A DNA stretch of 64,000 nt from assembly GCA_963556695.1 (NCBI GenBank), contig CAUWAG010000003.1:1922001-1986000 (forward strand), in the 5' to 3' direction. Shown here in pieces: positions 1-9,323 of the stretch. How positions within the stretch are numbered: the stretch's first letter is position 1; every line of letters begins with the position of its first letter. The translations under genes were made by a program, and so were the position numbers. Source of the DNA: Anthostomella pinea. Lineage: Eukaryota; Ascomycota; Sordariomycetes; Xylariales; Xylariaceae. The notes under the pieces were generated by a model. That model did no database searches. It was not told the DNA's origin and saw only the letters and a program-made list of their open reading frames with translations.

Positions 1-1726
1 AGCCTGATGAGTGGATCGAGCACACCTTCGAGTTGACCCCTTTCAAAGATGCTCCAAGCTCCAACAACACTTTCGTAATCACTTTCGACTCAGTGGTGAG
101 TCTATATACTGGTTACCACGGATACCCTATACTAACTCCATCAGGGCGTGAGTTCGGGATCACTTGATTTCAATGTCATCAGTCTCTTCCCTCCGACATA
201 TAAGGGTCGCAAGAACGGCATGCGGATAGATATTGCTGAGGCGCTGGAAGAACTGCACCCGGTAAACCCACCTGGAATGCTTGAAATCATCGTTATGGGG
301 TTTCACTAACAACTCAAATAGACCCTTTTTAGAATTCCTGGTGGCAACATGTTGGAAGGGCTGGCGAACACCTCGTGGTGGGACTGGAAGAACTCGATTG
401 GGCCGCTGAAGGACCGACCAGGCTTTTCAGGAGTTTGGGAATACCAGCAAACCAACGGGTTGGGCTTGATGGAGTATCTCCAGTTCGCAGAAGACCTCGG
501 CATGGAGCTCGGTAAGTCAAGGTTTCCCGTTGGATTCGGTCCGACGTCTTCTAACGTCGCAACAGTTGTGGGTGTATACGACGGCTTGTCTCTCAACGGA
601 GACGTGACCCCGCAAGACGAGCTACAGCCCTTCATCGACGATGCGCTCAACGAGATCGAGTTCATCAGCGGATCTGCTGACTCGACCTGGGGATCAGTCC
701 GAGCCGAGCTGGGTCACCCAGAGCCTTTTCCACTCAAGTACGTCGAGGTCGGCAACGAGGATTGGCTCGCCGGCGCGCCCGAAAGCTGGACGACGTTCAA
801 GGCATACCGGTTTCCTATGTTTCTCGAGGCGATCAACGAGGCGTATCCCGACATCCAGGTCATCTCGTCGGGGTCGTACTATGACGGCTACGACATGCCC
901 GAGCCCGGCGCCGGCGACTACCACGTGTACGCCGAGCCCGATACTCTCGTCTCGGAGTTCAACAAGTTTGACAATATCACGACGCTCCATCTCATTGGCG
1001 AGATGGCGGCTGTTCACCCGAACGGCGGTATTGGCTGGGATGGCCTTCTCATGCCGTTCCCTTGGTGGGGAGGCGCTGTTGGCGAGGCCGTGAGTCTGAT
1101 TGGTTACGAACGTAACACGGATAGGATCATCGGTGCAGCTTATGTGTGTGCCCCTTTTGCGCGTCTGCGATTTGATCAAGCTGACGTATTTACCACAGGC
1201 ACCGATTATACGCAACATGAACAGATGGCAGTGGTCCATCACCATGATCCAATTCGCCGCCGACCCAGCGTTGACCACCCGTTCTACGAGCTGGTACGTC
1301 TGGGAGCTCATGGCCGCACACATCATGACCGATACGCTTCCAGCTACTTCAGACTTTGACCCGCTCTTCTACGTTGCCGGAAAGAGCGACAAGACCGGCG
1401 GCCATATATTCAAAGCAGCCGTCTACAACTCGACGGACGGCGCCGACGTGCCCGTCAAGCTGGCCTTTGAGGGTGTCGGGCCTGGAACCGCGGCAGAGTT
1501 GACAGTCCTGACCGGACCTGAAAATCCGTACAGCGTTAATGATCCGTTTACTGGTGTCAACGTTGTTGAGACTACAAAGTCAACTGTGACGTCTAATGAA
1601 CAGGGCGTCTTCGAGTTCGACTTGCCGAATTTGAGTGTTGCTGTGCTGGATACGAGCTCTGCTTCGAATAGCACTAGTCGCAAGGTGAAAAGCCGGTGGA
1701 ATAGGCAGGTTGAATATAGGTGGTAG
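1..1726 (+). CDS. GH51 alpha-L-arabinofuranosidase, 5' end outside the window
   Basis: Secreted-type glycoside hydrolase that removes L-arabinose side chains from arabinan and arabinoxylan. The reading frame enters at base 3 and continues through introns at 96-144, 262-321, 512-565 and 1144-1198, each GT-AG and in phase, to a TAG at 1724. The family landmarks are visible: FRIPGGN near the start of the catalytic domain, VEVGNEDW carrying the acid/base Glu, and [14 protein letters not shown] carrying the nucleophile Glu of clan GH-A. The last about 110 residues form the beta-rich C-terminal domain. The N-terminus and any signal peptide are upstream of the window. The fold and both catalytic motifs make the family call strong; whether arabinan or arabinoxylan is the real substrate cannot be told. 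Confidence 0.93.
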
Positions 1727-2502
1727 AACGGATGGCTAGATCACAAGCTACATGTAACGCAAATATGAAAATCAGTCGTCAAGCGATGGATTTGGAAACA
1801 TTCTATTCCATGACCATTCCTTTTTGAAGTAGCCTCTCTCAAGGAAGTCCGCTCGAGCACCTAATTGCCAATGCGACCGGTTACCACCGGATATCTACCC
1901 GCTTGACTCACTTTGATATCCACGAACTGTACCAATCTAGGATTCCCAGAGCATCAACATAATCCAAGAAGATCAACTTACCAAGCTAATCACGTACTTC
2001 ACATCAGCCCCGTCCGTAGCACGAACCCAGTCGACAGTCTCACCACCTCCCCCTTTCCCAAGGACAACTCCCCATCCTCCACCCGCCATCTGCAAAATGA
2101 TTCGCTTTACCGTAACAGCCTGACAGCTCGGGTTCTGGTGCTGCATATTATATGGCGTGTCGTCATTCCGAGAAGTTGTAGAGGGAGTCCTGAGCAGTGC
2201 TTATAGCAGGAGCAGGCAGGAGCTTATGGTCTGATCCTACGCAGGAGCATGACGTTGTCAAGTGCCGCCAGGAGTGGTCCATCTTACCAGGAGTGAGCCT
2301 CTGCCAGGGGTGATCCGTCATCAGGAGTGATGAGCCTTCGCCAGGCAACTATTATTGAGCTGTCACTGTCAGTGATATCGATATAATGAGCACATGGACT
2401 ATTGAGCGTGCCGTGTATCATAGAAAGGCAAGCGTTTCGTTAGAAATGAGGGCCTCTGTTAGTCATCCAACTCAATCAATCAATCGCCACTGCCATACAG
2501 CC
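1727..2502. other. intergenic region with degenerate minisatellite
   Basis: No convincing coding frame. The second half holds irregular copies of a CAGGAG(T/C)G-like motif, listed separately. A GATATC-rich stretch and a possible promoter for the small secreted protein lie at 2350-2500. Confidence 0.5.
2206..2349. repeat. degenerate CAGGAGTG minisatellite
   Basis: About eight imperfect copies of a short motif (GCAGGAGC, CCAGGAGTG, CCAGGGGTG, TCAGGAGTG) occur at roughly 10-26 base spacing. Copies on the left end in C, those on the right in TGA or TGG, so the array looks old and drifted. Confidence 0.55.
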
Positions 2503-2933
2503 ATGAAAGCCAACAAGAGCCCCGTTCTTGCTCTTGCACTTGTCACGGGTGCTCTCGGCCACGTCGCCGTCCCCCGTGTATAATCCTTGTCTGCGTGCGT
2601 CCGGTATAAGCAAGCCAACTAATTCCTTTGCACCGCGGTCAGCAAATAGTGCACAGTAGCGCAGCTCAAGTCGATGGGACGTGCAAGAAACCCGCCTGCA
2701 ACAGCGATGCAGACTGCCAGAACCATTCGTCTTCCGAGGTTCGGGGAGTGAACGGAGCAACGTGCGGGCGATGCGAAAACCCCGACGAGGACTCTAGCAT
2801 GAGGTGGAGCGACGACGTCTTGCAGCATATCTACGACCACAGGACGTACGTTTGGGACGGGAACAGAACCACGTTCGTCGACGACAAGACCAAGGCGGAT
2901 GCAAAGGGGCAGGGGTTCTGCCTTGGGACGTGA
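2503..2933 (+). CDS. small secreted cysteine-rich protein, two exons
   Basis: Not a named family. Exon 1 (2503-2577) encodes MKANKSPVLALALVTGALGH followed by VAVPR, a clear signal peptide. A 65-base intron, GTATAA to GGTCAG with a CTAAT-like branch site, joins in phase 0 to an exon at 2643-2933. The product is about 121 residues with six Cys in the mature part, five of them spaced as C-x4-C-x6-C-x17-C-x2-C and the sixth near the C-terminus in GFCLGT. Short length, signal peptide and even Cys count are typical of fungal secreted effectors or antimicrobial-type proteins, but function is not predictable. The alternative is that the second exon starts from another 5' exon; the good join and signal peptide argue against this. 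Confidence 0.6.
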
Positions 2934-3381
2934 GTTTGAGCGTTCGTATCTGTACCTACTTTACCACTCTCCTGTAAAATATATAATAGAAATTCTACTT
3001 CAAGTATTCAACTTCTTCAGCATGCCTCCTCCAAGTGCTGCCCAGGATATTGCCAATTTAGAAGTATTATGTTGCATGTGATGTCGGCAGTCGCTACCCG
3101 CGAGCACCAGATAGGAGGTAACTACCTCTTAAGTAGGCCGACATCGCTATACCCAGCCCCACCAGTTGTCCCACCTGTAAGCCGCTGACGGTCAGCTCGT
3201 CAGCTTAACCCTAATTGGACACCACACGAGGTACCATACTATAAAACAACCTCCATCAAGACCCTGCCCATGAGCCTCTCTCGTCGAGCCCGCCGACATC
3301 TCAAGTCTCCTACTCCAAGCTCAGCTCTATATCTTGTCAGGTAACCTAAACACCTAGCCTTCCAGACCCCTCCCATACACA

Positions 3382-3935
3382 ATGGCCGAAAAGACAGCCG
3401 TCGTCACCGACAAGGCACCGAAGGCCCTGCCCGGCATCTACAGCCAGGCCATCAAGGCCAACGGCTTCGTCTTCGTCTCGGGCGCCGTCCCCATGGACCA
3501 CGAGACCATGAAGATCATCGACGGCGGCGTCCAGGCCCACACGGTAAGCTGTCACCACCACCACCGCACCTGCCCGCCCACGTGCCCATCACCACTGCAG
3601 ACTACAGACTCCAGCCCCCGCTCGCTCACCTGCTGACCTCCGCTGTGCAGCACCAATGCATCAAGAACCTAACGGCCATCCTCGAGGCCGCGGGCTCCGA
3701 TATCAACAAGGTCGTCAAGGTCAACGTCTTCCTGTCCAACATGGACGACTTTGTCGCCATGAACGAGATCTACAGCCAGTACTGGGGCAAGGTGAAGCCA
3801 TGCCGCACGTATGTCACCCACCCTCTTACCGAAAGTGTGGGCGGTATACTAATGCTAATCCGGCACAGGTGTGTTGCGGTTAAGACGTTGCCCCTGAACG
3901 TGGATGTCGAGATTGAGTGCACGGCTACGTACTAA
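3382..3935 (+). CDS. RidA/YjgF/UK114 family 2-iminobutanoate/2-iminopropanoate deaminase
   Basis: Hydrolyses the reactive enamine/imine intermediates made by PLP enzymes such as threonine dehydratase, giving 2-oxo acids and ammonia. Three exons (3382-3543, 3651-3808, 3869-3935) give 128 residues, the normal length of this trimeric one-domain family. Visible landmarks are IYSQAIKANGFVFVSG near the N-terminus, the KVNVFLSNMDDF strand-helix region, and the C-terminal PCRT...LPLNVDVEIECTA segment, where the Arg is the conserved carboxylate-binding residue. No mitochondrial presequence is evident, so a cytosolic form is more likely than an Mmf1-type one. Threonine dehydratase, the main source of its substrate, is encoded at 24.6-26.5 kb. 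Confidence 0.95.
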
Positions 3936-5408
3936 GGAGGCAGCGAATACCGGGCTGTCTCTGGTGGGAGCTTGGGTTCTGCGAGTATTGTGCGATATGA
4001 GGCTCGTTGTTACCGGACTGTTTTGGCCGCTGACGGGCAGCGTTTCGCTCTCGCCATCTCCCTGCCAGAGAAAGAAGCCTACTGAGCAGGAGAACGCTAC
4101 CAGTGGGTATTATGACTCGCTGCCAAAAAACAGGCCGAGTGATCGTTTAGATAGATTCCAGTAGACTTTTAACTTCATGGCCTTGTCGACGAACGCCCCG
4201 AAATATATATGACGAGTGAAGTAGAATAAGCTGGGGGTACCAATGGGGTCAGTTTCGAGACGTATGACGAGCAAAATGAACCCAATGATCTGATGTGTGT
4301 ATGGCTTGGCCTCATAGAGACGTCGTGAGACGCCAAAGGGACATTACGGACACCGTTGAGGTGAGGTTCTCAGATTGAGTTAGAGTGACGGCGACATATC
4401 TTGGTTTTGCTTTCTGAAAAACCAAGTCTGTCACCCGTCTGCATAATTACACGGTCAATATATCTACTGGCTTCTTACGTTTCTGATGAAAGTGGCTTCC
4501 CACATCTCAAAGGCCAGGCCCACACGTAAAAAGTCTTAATGTTGGAGCCATGCGATTCCAACTTGCAAAACTATTTATACCAGAATCCATATGTATGATT
4601 AGATAAGATAAGATAGTATATTAAGAGGGCACTTGGCCAGACCTTCGAGTCTAGCTAGGTTCCTCTTAATCTAACCATTAACAACATTATAACCTTGACC
4701 TAATACTCGAGTATTATAATTAATCGTTCAAGCCTGTTTTAACACTTAATATAAAAATTTGTAAAAAGAAGTATTGATAGATACGCCGTTAGACCCATTT
4801 AAAGCGATATTTTTCTACTGCGGATTTTCAGTTACAAGTTTGTCGAGTTATTTAAGGTGGAAAGCGGGAGTTTTATATATATAACGTCATGTAGAGTTTT
4901 AAGTGAACCAAGTTGTTGAATGGGAGCCGGAGATAGACACCGGAAGATCTCCAGTGGGGCAGAGACGCACAGGGCATCTGACCCACCAAGAAGACAGATG
5001 ATCAATCTCTGCACGCAGAACAAGAACACAATCAATAGAATCACTCAACACCAGCGTATTCAACACAAGTTTCCCGGTCTTCTGAGCACTTGCGCTTAGA
5101 TCGTCGACCCCGAAATTTTGATCTTAGTACATGCATATTGGTACTGACGCGTATAAAACGCGAACAACACACGTTACGATACTCAGCTGGAAAAAAAAAA
5201 AAAAGAAGCGAGATTGGCGGCCTGTGAGAGGCGGAGAGGAGGCACGGACCTTGGTCAGCATCAATATCTCAAGGGGATAATATTTTGTCTTGTCCATCCT
5301 CTCCCCTACTCACTCTCTCCCACTCTCTCTTTTTGCATCTACACACCTACTCACATACACACACTCACACAGCACATAGCTTCTTAATGAGAATCATCAT
5401 CCGCCAAG
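3936..5408. other. intergenic region with AT-rich segment
   Basis: No supported gene. Bases about 4570-4900 are markedly more AT-rich than the surroundings, with TATATA and TTAATATA stretches and no long frame, as in eroded repeat DNA. Bases 5290-5380 are a CT- and CA-rich tract just before the next gene. Confidence 0.5.
5285..5395 (+). promoter_or_regulatory. pyrimidine-rich promoter/leader tract
   Basis: A run of CTCTCCC, CTCACTCTCTCC and CACACACTCACAC blocks ends about 15 bases before the ATG at 5409. Such CT-rich tracts commonly precede transcription starts in filamentous ascomycetes. The call rests on composition and position only. Confidence 0.35.
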
Positions 5409-6687
5409 ATGGACCAGTCCAACGACATGACTAGCGTTGAGATGTTTACGAAACTTCTCGAAATCATCACCGAAAATCACGAGGAGCTTCAGTCCAGAGA
5501 GGCGATTGCGCAAGTGGCTCTTTAAAGAAGTAGGTGGCATGCGGCACGATGTCAGGCGCCTCCGGGCTGACAACCGCGTCCTACGTCAATTGCTTGATGA
5601 CAAGCCCGTGTTCCCCCAGTTCTCGAGGCTCCCGACCGAGATCCGTCACATGATCTGGGAGGCCGCTCTACCCAGTCGTCTCGTATGCATAGGTGTCAAA
5701 GAATTCCCGTACAGGGATGAATTTGGCTACGATCATCATATTGGTCATATAGCCGACGTTGCTGAACTGGACTGCATGCCGCCCCCATCGATTGCCGAGG
5801 TCTGTCGAGAATCTAGAGACGTGGCGTGCTGTACCGGCAGCCTCTGCACCATCAACGACTGGGACGCGTCGAACGTGGGTGCGTGGTTCGACCCGACCCG
5901 GGATAACCTCTTCTTACACCTTGAACAACAACCCTTGGCGAACGGCATGGAGACCTGCCTGCATATGACTCAGTCCGCGCGCACCGTCACCGTCTTGCGT
6001 CCGCACGTGTACGACTCCTATCGCTGGCTGTTCAATCCGGCCAACTTCAGCAGTGTCAACCAGCTGAATCTCGTGACCTCCGTCCACTACTTCCTCCCAC
6101 GCAAACACGCCGATAGAGAAGTGCAAATCTTCGGCCTAGATAGAGGCCCAGTCTTCTTCGACCTAGACGACCCGGCCGAACGGGCACGGCACCAAGAGAT
6201 CACAGGAAACCACAGCGTTGTCAAGGACGCGGACTGGTGGATGTTCTTGGAAGGATACCTCCACCCTGACACTACGCACTTCGACTGGGAGCAGTTCAAG
6301 ATACTTGCGGGTGCTGTGTGGCTGCACCGCCAGCTTGAGAGCACGCCGGTCACGTTTCTTCCACCACCTGCCATCCGCCCTACATCGTTTGACCCGGAGT
6401 TGAATACAGGCTTCGGGAGCCCGGAAGCGGCGGACTGGTGTCGTATGATGCGCTTGAAGATGCCCAATTTCCGTAGACTCGGCATGGTCTGCTTGAGTGA
6501 GGATGCAGAGCCTGCTGGACTCACATTTGAGCATGTGGAATGGTGGGCCTGTGTGGTAGGCGGTCGCTGGAACGATTCGATTACTGACGCAATAGTCCTT
6601 AATCTGAGCCTCATAATGGCTGGATGCCATATTCGCGTGGATATCGTTACATTGGCATTGGTTATATCTGATCCTCGGACCGCATGA
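5409..6687 (+). CDS. 2EXR-domain protein with probable N-terminal frameshift
   Basis: The main frame carries FPQFSRLPTEIRHMIWEAALP, the opening signature of the fungal 2EXR family (F-box-like, function unknown), followed by later pieces such as ICRESR-like EVCRESRDVA. It is open to TGA at 6685. The first ATG in that frame is 5539, giving 382 residues starting MRHDVRRLRADNR. A better N-terminus lies in another frame: ATG 5409 reads MDQSNDMTSVEMFTKLLEII and on through an acidic helix to TAA at 5523. One surplus T in CTTTAAAG at 5520-5527 would account for the break, because dropping it joins the two frames into one continuous coiled-coil. This could be a mutation, a sequencing error or chance, with 5539 as the true start. 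Confidence 0.7.
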
Positions 6688-6889
6688 CATGCTATTATCT
6701 ATTGCGCAGACTTAGTTCCGTCATATGTTCTGCCGCTATTTGTATGTCTTCTATCTGTCTCTGTCTGCACCGCAGACCCTCCACTGGAGGGATGCGCTAT
6801 ACGGAGCGAACAACAGACAACGGACCTTAGAATCTTCCTCGTGTACTAGCCATCGAGTTCCTCCTATGCAGACAGAAATCCCATAACCC

Positions 6890-8412
6890 AATGGGACTGC
6901 CGAAACCCTCGCGTAATCACCCACGATGGCGACCGCTTCCTGGACACCTCCCAACTCGCCATGCATCTACTCCACCGCAAGCGCCTCCCCCTCTTCCTAC
7001 CCCGACAAGCATCGCCTCCCTTGCCGCGCAGGAGGCGAACCGCAAACGTGAGTTCTTCGAGACGGACGAGCGCAACTTTGCGTTTGAGGAGATGCTCGGG
7101 AGCGACGACACGGGCGCGGCGCGCGTGGTTCCCCTGGGTGCAACGCTCGCGGCGCTTTATAGGCAAGGCGGCGGTCACGCATGGGCAGGCGGATGAGATG
7201 GAGAAGGAGATGAGTGATGGAATTGAGGCTGGGGCTTCCCGAAGATACGAGTGACAAGGCAGACAAGTGCCGTTAGATGCACTTGTCACCGAGTGTTAAG
7301 TCTATCGCTAACGTACGTCTGGTCGTGGTGCAGAACTTCCGCGGCCTCATGCACATTGTCCAGCCCTTCGTGCTGCGAAGGGGACTTGGGAATCCGCTCG
7401 ACGTGGCCCAGAATCGGACGCTCCTCATGGAATAGGCGGAGAGGGGAGATCTGGGCCAGTTCATAAGGAGGTGGCAGCACTGGGGCCATCCTTTCCCAAT
7501 CGCCTACTCTGGAGGATATTCCTGTGTTGTAAGTATATACACCCCATTCTCGTGTATTCACAATCTTTGAGGTGATCCCATACTGACTTCGTTTATCTAA
7601 ACAGAGTGGTGCGGATTTGTATCGCGATGGCGTACCGCGTACCCGTCTCCCCCTTGACCTCTACGTGTCAACGTGACACAGCGGTTGGAAGAGGTTCCCC
7701 AACCCCCAGGCGCGGAAGCGCAATATGTGCACCTAGACATGGACATGGGAAACAGTAAGGCGATCAGCTTCACACAGATACTGTTCAGGGACCCCTGACT
7801 GATGGCGTGTCTGCTCCCCCTTAGTCCTGCTGGGCGAGTTGGACTCAAGTGAGAACTACAGATTTCCCAATATCAAGCTAACGGGCTTGAACAGAGTCAA
7901 CGTACACCCCAATTCAAACTAGTAATAGAGTCCCACGCCAGCTGCTCTGCGTGCGTGCTTCCGCACTGGAGAATACTGACAATTCATTCCTCTCATCCAG
8001 CAACAACGCCGGCCCCCGTCAGAACGTCTACAAGATCGGGAGTGTAGTCCCTCCCGGTGGCCTGTTCTCCCGTCTACGTCCAGACTCTGCAGGTCATGCG
8101 CGCCCTCTTCACCAACCAGCCGATCACGTCGCAACAGCGCGGCCTCTTCAAGGGGATCGACACGGACGGCGTACGGCGCGACATCGTGACCCTCGGCGCC
8201 GACTGGATGCCGGCGACTTCCTGAACCCGGACGCGGAGCTTGGCCATCTGGCCATGGAGTGCATGGCGCTCAACAACTACCAGCGCCCGTCGGTGGAGTG
8301 GGTGTACAGCTACGGGTGGTGCATGGTCGCGACGCGGACGAGTGAAATTTTCTACTCGGGGTATACGCGTGCTTTTCATGAGACGAGAGACGCGATGAGG
8401 GTTCTTGTGTAG
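6890..8412 (+). pseudogene. decayed gene of unknown family
   Basis: Protein-like stretches occur in successive frames of the + strand without forming one gene. About 7326-7500 reads VVQNFRGLMHIVQPFVLRRG, then LLME, an in-frame TAG at 7433, and AERGDLGQFIRRWQHWG. About 7683-7755 reads QRLEEVPQPPGAEAQYVHLD. About 8091-8220 reads VMRALFTNQPITSQQRGLFK to DWMPA in one frame, and 8212-8412 continues as GDFLNPDAELGHLAMECMAL to the stop in another; one base missing near 8216 explains that shift. Some gaps could be introns, but the nonsense codon and shift cannot. I do not recognise the family. The C-terminal 65 residues are the best material for a homology search. Confidence 0.5.
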
Positions 8413-8480
8413 GGATACCTTGGATGGGCCGCTTGATAAAGAGAAAGGGGGGAGGGGTGGGTTTGGGCGGGCCTGAAGCC

Positions 8481-8525
8481 AGGGTTAGGGTTAGGGTTAC
8501 CTTAAACCTAAGCTTAGGGGTTTTG
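8481..8525 (+). repeat. internal telomere-like repeat with adjoining palindrome
   Basis: CCAGGGTTAGGGTTAGGGTTA is nearly three copies of the fungal telomere unit TTAGGG. It is followed within 3 bases by a near-palindrome, AAACCTAAGCTTAGGGGTTT, built from CCTAA and TTAGG halves around AAGCTT. Confidence 0.85.
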
Positions 8526-8708
8526 ACGAAAGGCATTCCTATATGATTCGATGTAGGACGTAAGCTCTTCCCGGGGTCCTCTTAAACGACACGAAGCAGC
8601 GGTATCTCGAGCTGCGCAATGGCTACGACTGCAATAGTCAAGACGGCAGTCGGCGCTGCTGTTAGAATGCTGCCGTGATGGTTTCGATTTTCCCGATATC
8701 GCGAGGTG

Positions 8709-8731
8709 GCCCAGGGTTAGGGTTAGGGTTA
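8709..8731 (+). repeat. second internal telomere-like repeat
   Basis: The same CCAGGGTTAGGGTTAGGGTTA string recurs in the same orientation about 226 bases after the first, then passes directly into unique sequence (TACGGGG). Confidence 0.85.
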
Positions 8732-9323
8732 TACGGGGACCGGGAAGGATGGCAGATCGTTCGGTACAACCGAGATAGGGCTGGGGATTCCGTTCCCCAT
8801 ACCAACCCCTACGGAGCAAACAGCTCACCGTACCACCTGCATGCTCGGAGCTTATTATCACGCGGGGCTCCAAGGTTATCTTGTGGTACGTAGCATCATC
8901 AGCACTATGAAGGACAGGACAGGGATATTGGGCGATACGTGCATGACACATGCATTCGCAGAGATAACAACCACGACTCAGGCTGGAGTCAGCGTCAGCG
9001 GTGGTGATCATCCAAGCAGAATACGAATGGGCTGGTTACATGACAGCATTCACACGTACATGGACAGGACTGATGCAACATTGGCTCGTGGAATTGTTCT
9101 GCCATTCTACCCCTCATGGAAATCGTCAGCATCGTCATCTCCTGCAACCTATCTAAATACTACCCCTGTCCTATAGTCGGGGATTTGATCTTAGGATAAG
9201 TATGGTCTTGTGAGCTCTTCGCGATTGAACACCTCTGTCCCTTTATTACTCCTACTAGCTACATGTAATCCGGAGTTGGGGATCACTCTACGCCTACAAT
9301 AAGGGACTTACTTGCTCGCACCC

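Larger units (their letters stand above)
8413..9323. other. intergenic region with two internal telomere-like repeats
   Basis: No supported gene; the longest frame (8841-9176) has no recognisable content. Two short TTAGGG arrays at 8483-8502 and 8710-8729 are listed separately. Confidence 0.5.

Noticed and set aside
6087..6690. Two antisense open frames of 175 codons each opposite the 2EXR gene
   Set aside because: No family motif and no splice logic; the sense strand has the 2EXR signature.
8481..8731. A true chromosome end
   Set aside because: The TTAGGG copies are few and flanked by kilobases of gene-bearing DNA on both sides.
8841..9176. Plus-strand 111-codon frame before the transporter
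   Set aside because: No domain or signal, and it lies where the transporter promoter is expected.
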